This document shows positions 23,073 to 31,400 of a stretch of DNA of 47,779 nt, piece by piece. Source of the DNA: a virus. The position numbers and the translations under genes were made by a program. The notes under the pieces are model-generated. The model ran no database searches. It was given only the letters and a program-made list of their open reading frames with translations, and was not told the origin of the DNA. Location: positions 1-47,779 of the IMG/VR virus record IMGVR_UViG_3300028398_000002, one strand, 5' to 3'. Position 1 is the first letter of the stretch; each line of letters begins with the position of its first letter.

Positions 23073-23275
23073 TTGATTTTAGCGGATGCAGTCACACGCC
23101 CGTAAACGGCAATTAGTGAACCGACGGCGGCTACAATGTTAGTTATATTCGTAACTAATTGATTTTGAGTTTCAGTATCTATTTGATACCCCGCCAGACT
23201 TGCTACAACCGCTACCAGCGTAACGATCGAACCCCAGATCGTTTTAGATTGCCACCATTTTTTAGTTTCGGTCAT
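23069..23275 (-). CDS. Holin
   Basis: 68 residues. KKWWQSKTIWGSIVTLVAVVASLAG gives a first membrane span (about 13-30), and NITNIVAAVGSLIAVYGRV a second (about 44-62), with a basic tail. The W-SKTIWG start is common in small phage holins. GAGGAG precedes ATG 23275, and the candidate late promoter at 23305-23314 lies 30 bases upstream, so lysis may be timed separately. Confidence 0.8.
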   Translation of the reverse strand: MTETKKWWQSKTIWGSIVTLVAVVASLAGYQIDTETQNQLVTNITNIVAAVGSLIAVYGRVTASAKIK

Positions 23276-23304
23276 TTTTCACTCCTCATAATGCTTTGTC
23301 ATCT

Positions 23305-23314
23305 TATTATACGT
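23305..23314 (-). promoter_or_regulatory. Candidate late promoter motif ACGTATAATA, upstream of holin
   Basis: Minus-strand ACGTATAATA with -10-like TATAAT at 23306-23311 and a predicted start near 23299, about 24 bases before the holin ATG. A weak -35-like TTGGAA lies 17 bases upstream. The same 10-mer occurs before two other late genes. Confidence 0.6.
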
Positions 23315-23610
23315 TAGTAATACACTAATTCCAAAATTTGATCGGCTTTTCCGCTCCATCCGCTTGTTAATGTGACTTCAGGCTGAAATATATACAATCC
23401 TGCTTCATCAAAATCATCGGAAGTCGTATAGTACACAATTGTGTGACCTTCAATTCCGGCATTTCGCGTCACAACTAAACCGGACGGTTTCGTGATATGC
23501 AGCGTAGCAGATTGAATCGTATCCGCTGTTATATTATTTGTACCGTCAGGGTCAATATCAAAAATCAATTTCGTTCCGGTATCGTTTACGTGTAGTTTGT
23601 TTTCAGTCAT
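23314..23610 (-). CDS. Small structural protein, Ig/BppU-like
   Basis: 98 residues from ATG 23610, which overlaps the previous stop (ATGA); GGGAG lies upstream. The sequence is strand-rich (KLIFDIDPDGTNNITADTI, SATLHITKPSG, YIFQPEVTL), like the N-terminal beta domain of baseplate upper proteins. It follows the CUB-containing tail gene, so a virion accessory role is likely. Confidence 0.55.
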   Translation of the reverse strand: MTENKLHVNDTGTKLIFDIDPDGTNNITADTIQSATLHITKPSGLVVTRNAGIEGHTIVYYTTSDDFDEAGLYIFQPEVTLTSGWSGKADQILELVYY

Positions 23611-25340
23611 AGTATCGGTGTCTCCCACGTTTTTGATAGTGTAATCGGTGTACGGTAATATTTTACCTCGATTTCACTCGATTGATCGAGTATCCGCACA
23701 TTCGTGTCAAATTGTTTCGAAATTACGTTTGCTATCGCGGTTAAAATATCGAAACGTTGTGTTAAATATGTAGATACGTTTAATTGTGAATCAAATAATT
23801 TTGTGTAAACGTTCGACACGGCAGCGGCGGAATCGAATACAACCGTCACGGGAGTCGAAACCGCTACATTTGAATCGAATAGCGCGCTAAATTGCACACT
23901 TACCCCCGCAACTGAATCGAAAATGTTCGTAATCTGGTTCGATACGGATACGACAGTATCGAATTTCGCTACATATCCGGTTTGTGTTGTAACATTCGCA
24001 AGCGTATCGTGTGACACGGTTTTCAACGTCGAAATTTTGGCTTCCGAATCAAATAAAGTTGATAAGTTTGTAGCGACTGTTATCGTCGAATCGAAATTAA
24101 GCTGCTTTGATGTTGAAACACTGATTTGTGTATCGAACGACGCTACATATCCGGTTTGTGTTGTAACGTTTGCGAGCGTGTCGAATAGATTCGTGATAGC
24201 CGTTGAAATCGAAGCAGCGGAATCGAAAACACCGCTAATATTTACGCTTATTGACGCTGCGCTATCGTGTAAAATAGTTACGTTTGTAGCTACACTTGAT
24301 AATGAATCAAATACTTCGCTGATAGCAGTACTTAAATTCGTAGTCGTATCAAATTGTTTTGAAATTGCGGTTGAAACGGTTGCACGTGAATCAAAAGTAG
24401 CAGAATATGTTGCTACCGACGAAACAATCACTTCAGTATCAAATGTATTCGATATGTTAGTTTGTGTAATTGTAGAAAGATCGTGCGTGATTACAAAATT
24501 AAAGTCGGTAGTTGGGTCAGTTAAAATAGTAGCTGAAAGAATTGCAAAGCCTGAGCGAGTTTGGCTTTTGTCACTGTTAAAAGTTATTTTTAAACCACGT
24601 TGTGGATAAAAAAACGGTGTGGAAAATCCATCAGCGTTTACACCGCTGGTTTTTAAAAAGATTTCACCGGAATCAATATCGGAGATTGTTACAAAATCAA
24701 AATTATATTCTGTATCAAATGCAGAAAATTTAAGTGAAATACCGTTTACAACATCCGGTGCATAGCATAATACACTTCCAACTACGTTTGCATCATAATT
24801 ATTTGGATAATTTGTTGAAGTAACACCTACATTCGGTTGAAAAACTAAACTATCCCCATTTAAATACCACGTTGTAGGTAGTTGTGCAACCACAAAATTA
24901 TCTTCTCGTGATGATAAATCAGTTGTATCAGTTAATATATCTACTGAAGGAATAGAAAAACCTTTAAACGTTACCGATACATCAGATACAAATGTTAGCT
25001 TAATCTTTGAAGCAGGAATTAATAGGCTCCACGCGCCTAAATTACCGGAATATTGGCCCACTAAAAAATCTAAATTAGTCCCTACATAAAGGCGCACAAA
25101 ATCATAATTTTTTTCCGTGTAAAAATCAGCGAAATTTATTCTTATATATAACGCTGTAGGTTCGTCTATAATTAACTCGGCTACATTTTTATTTGGAGTT
25201 GTAGGATAGTTATTTGGATAATTTATTGTGGCAATACCGTATGTCGTCGTTTGTTCTAACAATGGGTATGTAGGGTCGTTTGTTAAACTCCATCCGGCAG
25301 GTAAAGTTCCGGTAGTAAGATCACGTGTAATTACTGCCAC
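23607..25340 (-). CDS. Tail fibre-like protein with two CUB-like domains and 19 tetradecapeptide repeats
   Basis: 577 residues from GTG 25340 (start shares a base with the previous TAG). Residues about 37-132 and 170-270 each follow the CUB pattern (NYPNNYP, then a strand, then YDFVRLYVG or FDFVTISD, then LTFVSD or ITFNSD with a terminal GF). Residues 286-556 are 19 tandem units of mostly 14 residues with the form FDSxAxVSTxIxxL; three units have 16. The array would form a long fibrous or solenoid shaft. Probably a host-surface-binding tail appendage. Confidence 0.75.
   Translation of the reverse strand: MAVITRDLTTGTLPAGWSLTNDPTYPLLEQTTTYGIATINYPNNYPTTPNKNVAELIIDEPTALYIRINFADFYTEKNYDFVRLYVGTNLDFLVGQYSGNLGAWSLLIPASKIKLTFVSDVSVTFKGFSIPSVDILTDTTDLSSREDNFVVAQLPTTWYLNGDSLVFQPNVGVTSTNYPNNYDANVVGSVLCYAPDVVNGISLKFSAFDTEYNFDFVTISDIDSGEIFLKTSGVNADGFSTPFFYPQRGLKITFNSDKSQTRSGFAILSATILTDPTTDFNFVITHDLSTITQTNISNTFDTEVIVSSVATYSATFDSRATVSTAISKQFDTTTNLSTAISEVFDSLSSVATNVTILHDSAASISVNISGVFDSAASISTAITNLFDTLANVTTQTGYVASFDTQISVSTSKQLNFDSTITVATNLSTLFDSEAKISTLKTVSHDTLANVTTQTGYVAKFDTVVSVSNQITNIFDSVAGVSVQFSALFDSNVAVSTPVTVVFDSAAAVSNVYTKLFDSQLNVSTYLTQRFDILTAIANVISKQFDTNVRILDQSSEIEVKYYRTPITLSKTWETPIL
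23673..24485 (-). repeat. Tandem 42-bp coding repeat array (14-residue units)
   Basis: Nineteen consecutive units, each starting with FD or HD, encode residues 286-556 of the tail protein. Units are diverged in DNA, so this is an old array under protein-level selection. Two 16-residue units share the longer block TLANVTTQTGYVA, suggesting a more recent internal duplication. Confidence 0.85.
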
Positions 25341-25684
25341 TATTTAACCTCATATGCTGAAACTATTTTTAATATTTCTTGAGTCTGGCGCGGATAACGT
25401 ACATAAAAAGCTGAATTTTTAATCAATTGATACAGTTTGTCCCAATCTCCTATAATAGCTGCGTCTATAAGCGGTTTTAGTGTTGGAAATGCTGTTATTC
25501 CTAAAGTATAACTAATATATACTAATACCGAAAACAATGTTTCCGGTAAATTAGCTGTTAACGGATTATATTTTAAAATTTCAGTCTGTATCGCATTAAG
25601 TTTTTCTTTACGTTCTCTTAATGTATCATTTGTATCAATAGGTACGATTGAATCCATATATTCTATAAATTCTAAAGTGGACAT
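25340..25684 (-). CDS. Tail-region hypothetical protein (114 aa)
   Basis: 114 residues from ATG 25684 (TAAGGA upstream; TTG 25687 is in frame but less likely). It is helical (LRERKEKLNAIQTEILKYN; SVLVYISYTLGITAF). It lies between two strand-rich virion proteins and is coupled to the CUB-like protein by TAGTG. It may be a fibre assembly factor or minor structural protein. Confidence 0.6.
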   Translation of the reverse strand: MSTLEFIEYMDSIVPIDTNDTLRERKEKLNAIQTEILKYNPLTANLPETLFSVLVYISYTLGITAFPTLKPLIDAAIIGDWDKLYQLIKNSAFYVRYPRQTQEILKIVSAYEVK

Positions 25685-25693
25685 CAATCATCC

Positions 25694-26083
25694 TTACGGA
25701 TTTTCAGTTGCTGTCACTTGCACATCTGCCAGCGTGTAGTTTCCTGTCGTAACGGTTCCGTCATTAGTAGCTACAAGCCTAAAATACACATTCGTGATAG
25801 CATCGGCTGTTCGACCGTCCATATCGGCTGGTGTAACGCTCTCAGCCCACGTGGTGCCGTCAAGCGACACTTGCCAGTTCAGTCCTGCCTCTTCGTTCAC
25901 TGGTTGAACCGTGATTCCGGTATAGTTATATTGTGTAGCTACAAGATAAGCCGTTACGGTGGAAGATGTAACGGTACCGCCGCTATTATCGAGAGTCACG
26001 TTTACGCTGATAGGATTAGTTCCGTCGTTTTGAGATACGTAATCATAAGGCGCTGTGTTAGTTTTAGATAGTTGCAAGCTCAT
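25694..26083 (-). CDS. Ig-like or beta-sandwich virion protein
   Basis: 129 residues rich in Thr, Asn and Val with alternating strands (ISVNVTLDNSGGTVTSSTV, NWQVSLDGTTWAESV, TNVYFRLVATNDG). The design is that of a small beta-sandwich, probably attached to the virion or fibre. It has its own AGGAG signal and a candidate late promoter at 26108-26117. Confidence 0.6.
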   Translation of the reverse strand: MSLQLSKTNTAPYDYVSQNDGTNPISVNVTLDNSGGTVTSSTVTAYLVATQYNYTGITVQPVNEEAGLNWQVSLDGTTWAESVTPADMDGRTADAITNVYFRLVATNDGTVTTGNYTLADVQVTATENP

Positions 26084-26107
26084 TTATTTTCTCCTGTTTT
26101 GTTTTTC

Positions 26108-26117
26108 TATTATACGT
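26108..26117 (-). promoter_or_regulatory. Candidate late promoter motif ACGTATAATA, upstream of the Ig-like gene
   Basis: Minus-strand ACGTATAATA overlaps the GTA-TAA end of the upstream gene. GATTTTTT (26129-26136) lies 14 bases upstream of TATAAT, at the same distance as in the copy at 42990-42999. The predicted start near 26102 leaves about 19 bases before ATG 26083. Confidence 0.6.
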
Positions 26118-26574
26118 TACGCGAAGATAAAAAATCCCACAAACGACGTGGATTGTACCACGAATTGTAATGTTTCAAATCTATACCGCAAAGCTTCAAT
26201 GCGGCTGCACATAACTCAGAACAAAACCACGCTTTCTGGTCGTCAAATTTCAACGCTAAAATTTGTGCGGTGAAGATTCCAATAAAGTCATAAGGTTTAT
26301 CAACTTGACTCAATAAGAATTTTTTCATTTCATTCGCTGAATTGTCATCTACATCGAGATAAATCATATCCCAGTTATAAGAGCTATACGTTCTAACCGT
26401 TCGAACCACTTTACCTTTAATTGCATCAGCTGAATAGGTAGTTTCGTCGATCACAATTTCACAATGACTATATTTCGACCCTACGGTCCTATGCGGTATC
26501 GATTGCCACAACCTTATAGCGCGATCTAATATACTGCCGCGCCCTTTATAGAAAGCTATTACAATAGTTTTCAT
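26110..26574 (-). CDS. YiiX-like (permuted NlpC/P60) cysteine hydrolase
   Basis: 154 residues. KYSHCEIVID (about 34-43) supplies the catalytic His and WFCSELCAAAL (about 116-126) the catalytic Cys, the reversed order typical of permuted NlpC/P60 enzymes such as YiiX. It lies among the tail-fibre genes, not in the lysis cassette, so it may be a virion-associated peptidoglycan- or lipid-linked hydrolase used at entry. Confidence 0.7.
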   Translation of the reverse strand: MKTIVIAFYKGRGSILDRAIRLWQSIPHRTVGSKYSHCEIVIDETTYSADAIKGKVVRTVRTYSSYNWDMIYLDVDDNSANEMKKFLLSQVDKPYDFIGIFTAQILALKFDDQKAWFCSELCAAALKLCGIDLKHYNSWYNPRRLWDFLSSRNV

Positions 26575-26613
26575 AAGTTTTCCTTATAATTAAACTATAA
26601 TTTATATATTTAA

Positions 26614-28386
26614 TTAAACATCAGTAACATAACTTAAATTCATTACTACAGAACCTACATTATAGTTTGAGGGGGGGAGATTTATAGTCCCGTCGCTTAC
26701 AATTTGGATTCTTGCAAAACCCGTTGAATCGTATCTCAATGGTTGTATAAACATCGTAGTAGAATATGATGGAATAGCAGTTGACGGCAGTACTCCCATT
26801 ATTTCGGATGTGGCATTATTGGTATTAACGACTCCTTTTAAGTATATTGCAGAGCCTATTTTACAATAAAATAAACTTCCGGTATGCCCGTTTAGCAGCG
26901 AAATTGGGTGCCAATCCGCACCTTTTGTCACAACCTCTTTCCACTCCGTCCAATTGCCTATCCCCCACATTGTCCTACAATAAACTTTGTTAGATGTAAA
27001 TGAAAATAATATTTGAGTTGAAACATTATAGCTAGACGATGGAGATGCTCCATTTACTACTAATGTACCTTGAAATGTAGTTTCAGGTGTATTGGAATAG
27101 GCATTCCCCGAAGTATTAACTCGATAATTTCCCGGTTTTACGATAGTATCAAAATCTACCGAACCAGTAAGTTCATTTTCGGCTTTTTGGATTGCGTCAT
27201 CATTACCTGCGTGCCAGATTTGATTATTATTTATTGTCACCGCATCTTTCGCAATTTTTAAACCTTGATTAGCATCGTAGCTGATTTGAAATGGTGAATA
27301 CAAATAAGTAAAGTTACCATCAGTACTTCGTGTTTGAATCTGCCAGTGGTTCCGGTAAACAACTTGATAAAACATCGATTCGAAGCCAGCATTTGTATCT
27401 TCCATTCTAAAACCAGGTGTAGCTTTACTCATTATTAAATTATTTATCGTAGTTTCACCTCCGATATCAACACCATTGGCAAAATCATTTGCATAGTTAA
27501 TAAACAGTTTATTACCATCAGCGCTTGCAAACCCCACTAAGGCACGTTTTGCATTTATTCGCAAATCTCTTCCAACAGTAAAAATAATGTTGTCACCATC
27601 TGTACCTGATGCAAATTGATCTAAAGTTCCCGATTTTTTAGCAAGGTCAGAATCGTTACCCGTGTGATAGATTTTATGTTTCGTAGTTTGGCTTGCGTCG
27701 GGATAAATGTACAATTCTCTATCGCTGCCAATATTTAAAGTTGCGTAGTGAGCTAATGTCGAAGGAGATACAACGGCAGGCATCACAACGCCTTCGGTAG
27801 CGGTTTCAGCTACGTCGTTAAAAACCAGCGCATTTAATCCTGTAACATCACTATCGTTAACGTTTATCGCGGGCGCTCCGGTTTGGCCGCCCCAGCCGCC
27901 CGTTTGTGAATTAGTCCAATTCAAACTTCCGGTCATAGAATTTGCGACATCTTTTCTTACGAACGTATTTGAATTTAAACCGTCTAACAAATCTGCATCA
28001 AGACCACTACCAGCACCGTCTACATTTTTAATTTTTGTTAGAATTGTGCTGTCAGATACGTTATTCAAACTCGTATTCGCTTTCAAATCCAATTCGGAAA
28101 TTATTTTAGCTGCCGACCATATATCGCTTGCCGTAGTTCCGTTATCGTTCAACGACGCGCCGCTGATTGTAGATGCGTTTATATTGTATTGTGCTGTTAA
28201 CTCAACCCAGTCAGTGCCGTTAAATTTTTCAAAGCGGTTATTAGAGCTTGACCACCTAATCGTTCCTACAGGTAAATTTGTACCTGTATTGTCGAATAAT
28301 TTTGCCGCATCTTCGTCACGGGCTTTCAGATAGTCGAGAAATGATGTATATTGCGTACCAATTTGTGGATTTGACCAATCAGCCAT
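26614..28386 (-). CDS. Tail fibre protein with pyocin-knob-like C-terminus
   Basis: 590 residues. The N-terminal 150 are fibre-like (FVRKDVANSMTGSLNW is a common tail-fibre repeat). Residues about 410-490 (IVKPGNYRV near the start, FTSNKVYCRTMW in the middle, WTEWKEV at the end) match the knob domain of pyocin/tail fibres. It should bind the host surface. AAGC-rich spacing is absent, and CGGAGG precedes ATG 28386. A parS palindrome and TATAATG lie directly upstream. Confidence 0.82.
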   Translation of the reverse strand: MADWSNPQIGTQYTSFLDYLKARDEDAAKLFDNTGTNLPVGTIRWSSSNNRFEKFNGTDWVELTAQYNINASTISGASLNDNGTTASDIWSAAKIISELDLKANTSLNNVSDSTILTKIKNVDGAGSGLDADLLDGLNSNTFVRKDVANSMTGSLNWTNSQTGGWGGQTGAPAINVNDSDVTGLNALVFNDVAETATEGVVMPAVVSPSTLAHYATLNIGSDRELYIYPDASQTTKHKIYHTGNDSDLAKKSGTLDQFASGTDGDNIIFTVGRDLRINAKRALVGFASADGNKLFINYANDFANGVDIGGETTINNLIMSKATPGFRMEDTNAGFESMFYQVVYRNHWQIQTRSTDGNFTYLYSPFQISYDANQGLKIAKDAVTINNNQIWHAGNDDAIQKAENELTGSVDFDTIVKPGNYRVNTSGNAYSNTPETTFQGTLVVNGASPSSSYNVSTQILFSFTSNKVYCRTMWGIGNWTEWKEVVTKGADWHPISLLNGHTGSLFYCKIGSAIYLKGVVNTNNATSEIMGVLPSTAIPSYSTTMFIQPLRYDSTGFARIQIVSDGTINLPPSNYNVGSVVMNLSYVTDV

Positions 28387-28411
28387 TTTAGCCTCCGATT
28401 ATAATTATTTC

Positions 28412-28417
28412 ATTATA
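28412..28417 (-). promoter_or_regulatory. -10 element next to parS, upstream of the tail fibre gene
   Basis: TATAAT on the minus strand, preceded by AGG and followed by G, lies four bases from the parS palindrome, which would cover the -35 region. Predicted start near 28405. It is a variant of the ACGTATAATA late motif. Confidence 0.5.
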
Positions 28418-28420
28418 CCT

Positions 28421-28438
28421 ATGTTTCACGTGAAACAT
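28421..28438. promoter_or_regulatory. parS-like ParB target, site 2
   Basis: ATGTTTCACGTGAAACAT, identical to the site at 21478-21495 over all 18 bases and containing the full parS consensus (28422-28437). It sits in the only notable gap of the tail region, between the stop of the host-specificity gene and the -10 element of the fibre gene, so bound ParB would cover a promoter. Confidence 0.88.
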
Positions 28439-31400
28439 TAATACCCCCGCGCTTGCCAATAAATATCGCCACTCACCCGTGCCCCCGTTTGTGAGTCAAA
28501 TAGATAAACATTAAATCCTGTCGGGTACGGGACATCGTTAAACTCGATAGAATGAGTTACACTATTTGTACCTTGATAGGTAACCGTAATCGAGTCCACA
28601 TCGACAAAATTTTTATTGAATGGTATAAAAGTTCCGTTCGTGTCAGCCGCGTTACACGTAGCATTTCCGAAATCGCTTATCTCTTTACTATCCAGACGTA
28701 CTGAAAGGTCACTCAACGCTACAAGCGACTTATCATCGGTGGATGTAAAGTGTACCGTTATGCGCACATATCTAAATTGTGTACCGTAAACACGCCGTGT
28801 ATTTTGGTACAACGTCCACGTAGTGCCGTCATCCGATAATTCTACATCGACACTGATTGAAACGCCCGTTCCTATAATATCGGAAACAGTATAATCAACA
28901 TTTACCATCGACGACGCCAGCGTCACACCGTAATCGAATGTTTCAATGTATGATGCGCTTTGCGGATACGGTTGTGACCAGATTGGATAACCCGCGTCAA
29001 TTTGATCTTGCGGTGATGTCCACCCGCGCGTTGAAAAATGCTCATCGTATGTTTCGGTAATGTTGATAGGTGCCCATAACTTACCGTCACTTAAATGCGC
29101 GTTTGTTTTCGTACCGGAAAAATCGCTATTCCAATTTACTTTTAGGATATAGTTTGGCGGTGAGCTAACAGTTACTGTCACACTCTTAGCCGTGCCGATA
29201 TTACCAGCACTGTCACGAATTGCTACCCAGTAGGTATATTCGCCGCCGGACGTTTCGAAAATCAGTGTAAACGTTCCGGTTTTCGTTCCAATAACTTCAG
29301 CCGTCGCAAAATCCGTTCCGCGTTTAATTATAGCGGTATCAAACGGTAACGAGCCTAAAACGTAATCCCACGTCAAAATGACGTTGTTATCAAGTACTTG
29401 ATATGATACGCTTGTTACCTCCGGCAGTGTGACAGTATGCGTGTATGTCGTTGTAGCCGATTCGTTTCCTACAATATCGACCGCTTTGATTGTGAACGTT
29501 TTAGATTGCCACGTAATTGGAATCGAGTACGCTAAAGCATCTACGGTCACACATTGAGAATCCCAACACACAACATAATGAGAGATAGGTAACGTAGCCG
29601 CTTGACCGCTCCACGTCAGCACTAAAACAGTCTTATCGACGCGACCGTTCACAATAGGAGAATTTGGACTATCAATAGTCACGGTGGTTGATTGAGCTTG
29701 CCCGCTCTGTCCATGAATGTCAACAGCTTTGACGGTAAATGTTTCGCTACCGAGCCAATCCGCCGGAGTTATGTACGAGTTTGTGTTTACAATATGATCT
29801 ATACCGTTATGCGTCACAACATAATATTCAATAGGAAACGACTGGTTAATCACTTCCCAGTCGAGTTTTACTTTACCGTCGATAAACGTATATGTCAAAT
29901 TTGTGATATTCGGCACGTTAAACACATTTGAAATTGTCAACGGTGATGATTCGAATCCACGAGTATCAACCGCTACGACTGAAAAATTAACCGTTTCATA
30001 GGAAGCAACTTTTAACTTAATAGTTGTTTCTCGTGTCGTGAATGTTTCATTAGTTTGTGTATTAGTGACTCGATAATGATCTATCGGGTTACTACCCGCG
30101 ACACTCTCCCACGATAGTACTACGTAAACATTATCAATCGACGCTACACCGTTAGAAATGGTGGGCGGTGTAACAGTAACATCTTTTACAAATTCAGCAC
30201 TTTCAATCTGTCCGCTCATCACTACCGTGAAACCGTATGTAAATGTACCCGTTGACGGTTGCGGCAATTCGAAAATATTGTTAGCGTATATTTTAATATT
30301 TCCGTTGTTATTGAGTTTAAACGCTAACGGAGCGAACGAGCCATCATTGTAAATGATTTCAACTCTAATTTTACTGTTTTCAAACGTATATCCAACATCA
30401 AGAATAACAGGCTTCTCTACTGTAACTACTATAGAAGCACGATTTACACTTACATTACCGGATGTATCGATAGCTTCAATTTCTACCGTACCGCTATCAC
30501 GAAAACCTAAATTGTACGTTGTAGACGTTACACGGTCGGCTACCAATACACCGTTATAGTAAATATTGTAACCAGCTAAATCGACATCATCGACCGGAGT
30601 CCACGATATTTCTATACCGCTATCGAAAATCACGTTGTACGATAGCCCCGTAACATCGGACGGCGGAGCGGACTTACCTTGATAGATATAGTTCACACCT
30701 GCGGCATCGTTAAGCGATTGAGTCCATCCGGTGAGTACCGAAACAACTTTAAATGTATACTCTTTAGTTTCTTGCAGCGATAATGCGTTAATACTGATTG
30801 ACGTACTTTCAACTTGTTTAGCTAATGTTATAGCCGCGCCGCCGTCGGTAGGTATAGCGTAGATGTCAAATTTAGCCGACATCGAGCCGCTGAACTCCCA
30901 GCTCAAATCGATAAAACCGACTATCGTACCATCTTTTCGTTTTTCAAGGTGCTCACTAACTATGATATTTTGAGCCGTCGGGTAATCAAGGACGGGCGGT
31001 TCGAATGTCGGCAATTCAAACGAATCATCAAGTAAAATAGATTCGTTGTAATCGACTGCTATAATATGAAAATTGTTATCAACCGACCGCGAAATATTGA
31101 CGATTCTAAGTTTTTGATAGTTTTTCGTTGTGGTTCCGATTGTATAAACTGAATACTCCACCGGAGCGGTTGAAAACGCTTGTGTTACGTCAAATTCGGT
31201 ATAATCGCCTGCACTCAATGCTGCCGTGTCAAGTGTACGTTGTTCAATCGTATCATCCGAATGACGAATCAAAATCGTATAAGTTTGTGTAGGGTCGATA
31301 GTCACAGGTTCATCTAATACGACGTGTGTCGTAGTACTCCCCGCTAACGTCCGGCCGCTCTCTCCCCAATTCGGCACATCGTGCGCAAAATAAACCACGT

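Noticed and set aside
23923-24609. Rightward open frame of 228 codons opposite the repeat array
   Set aside because: It arises because the 42-bp coding repeats also lack stops on the other strand; no start signal.
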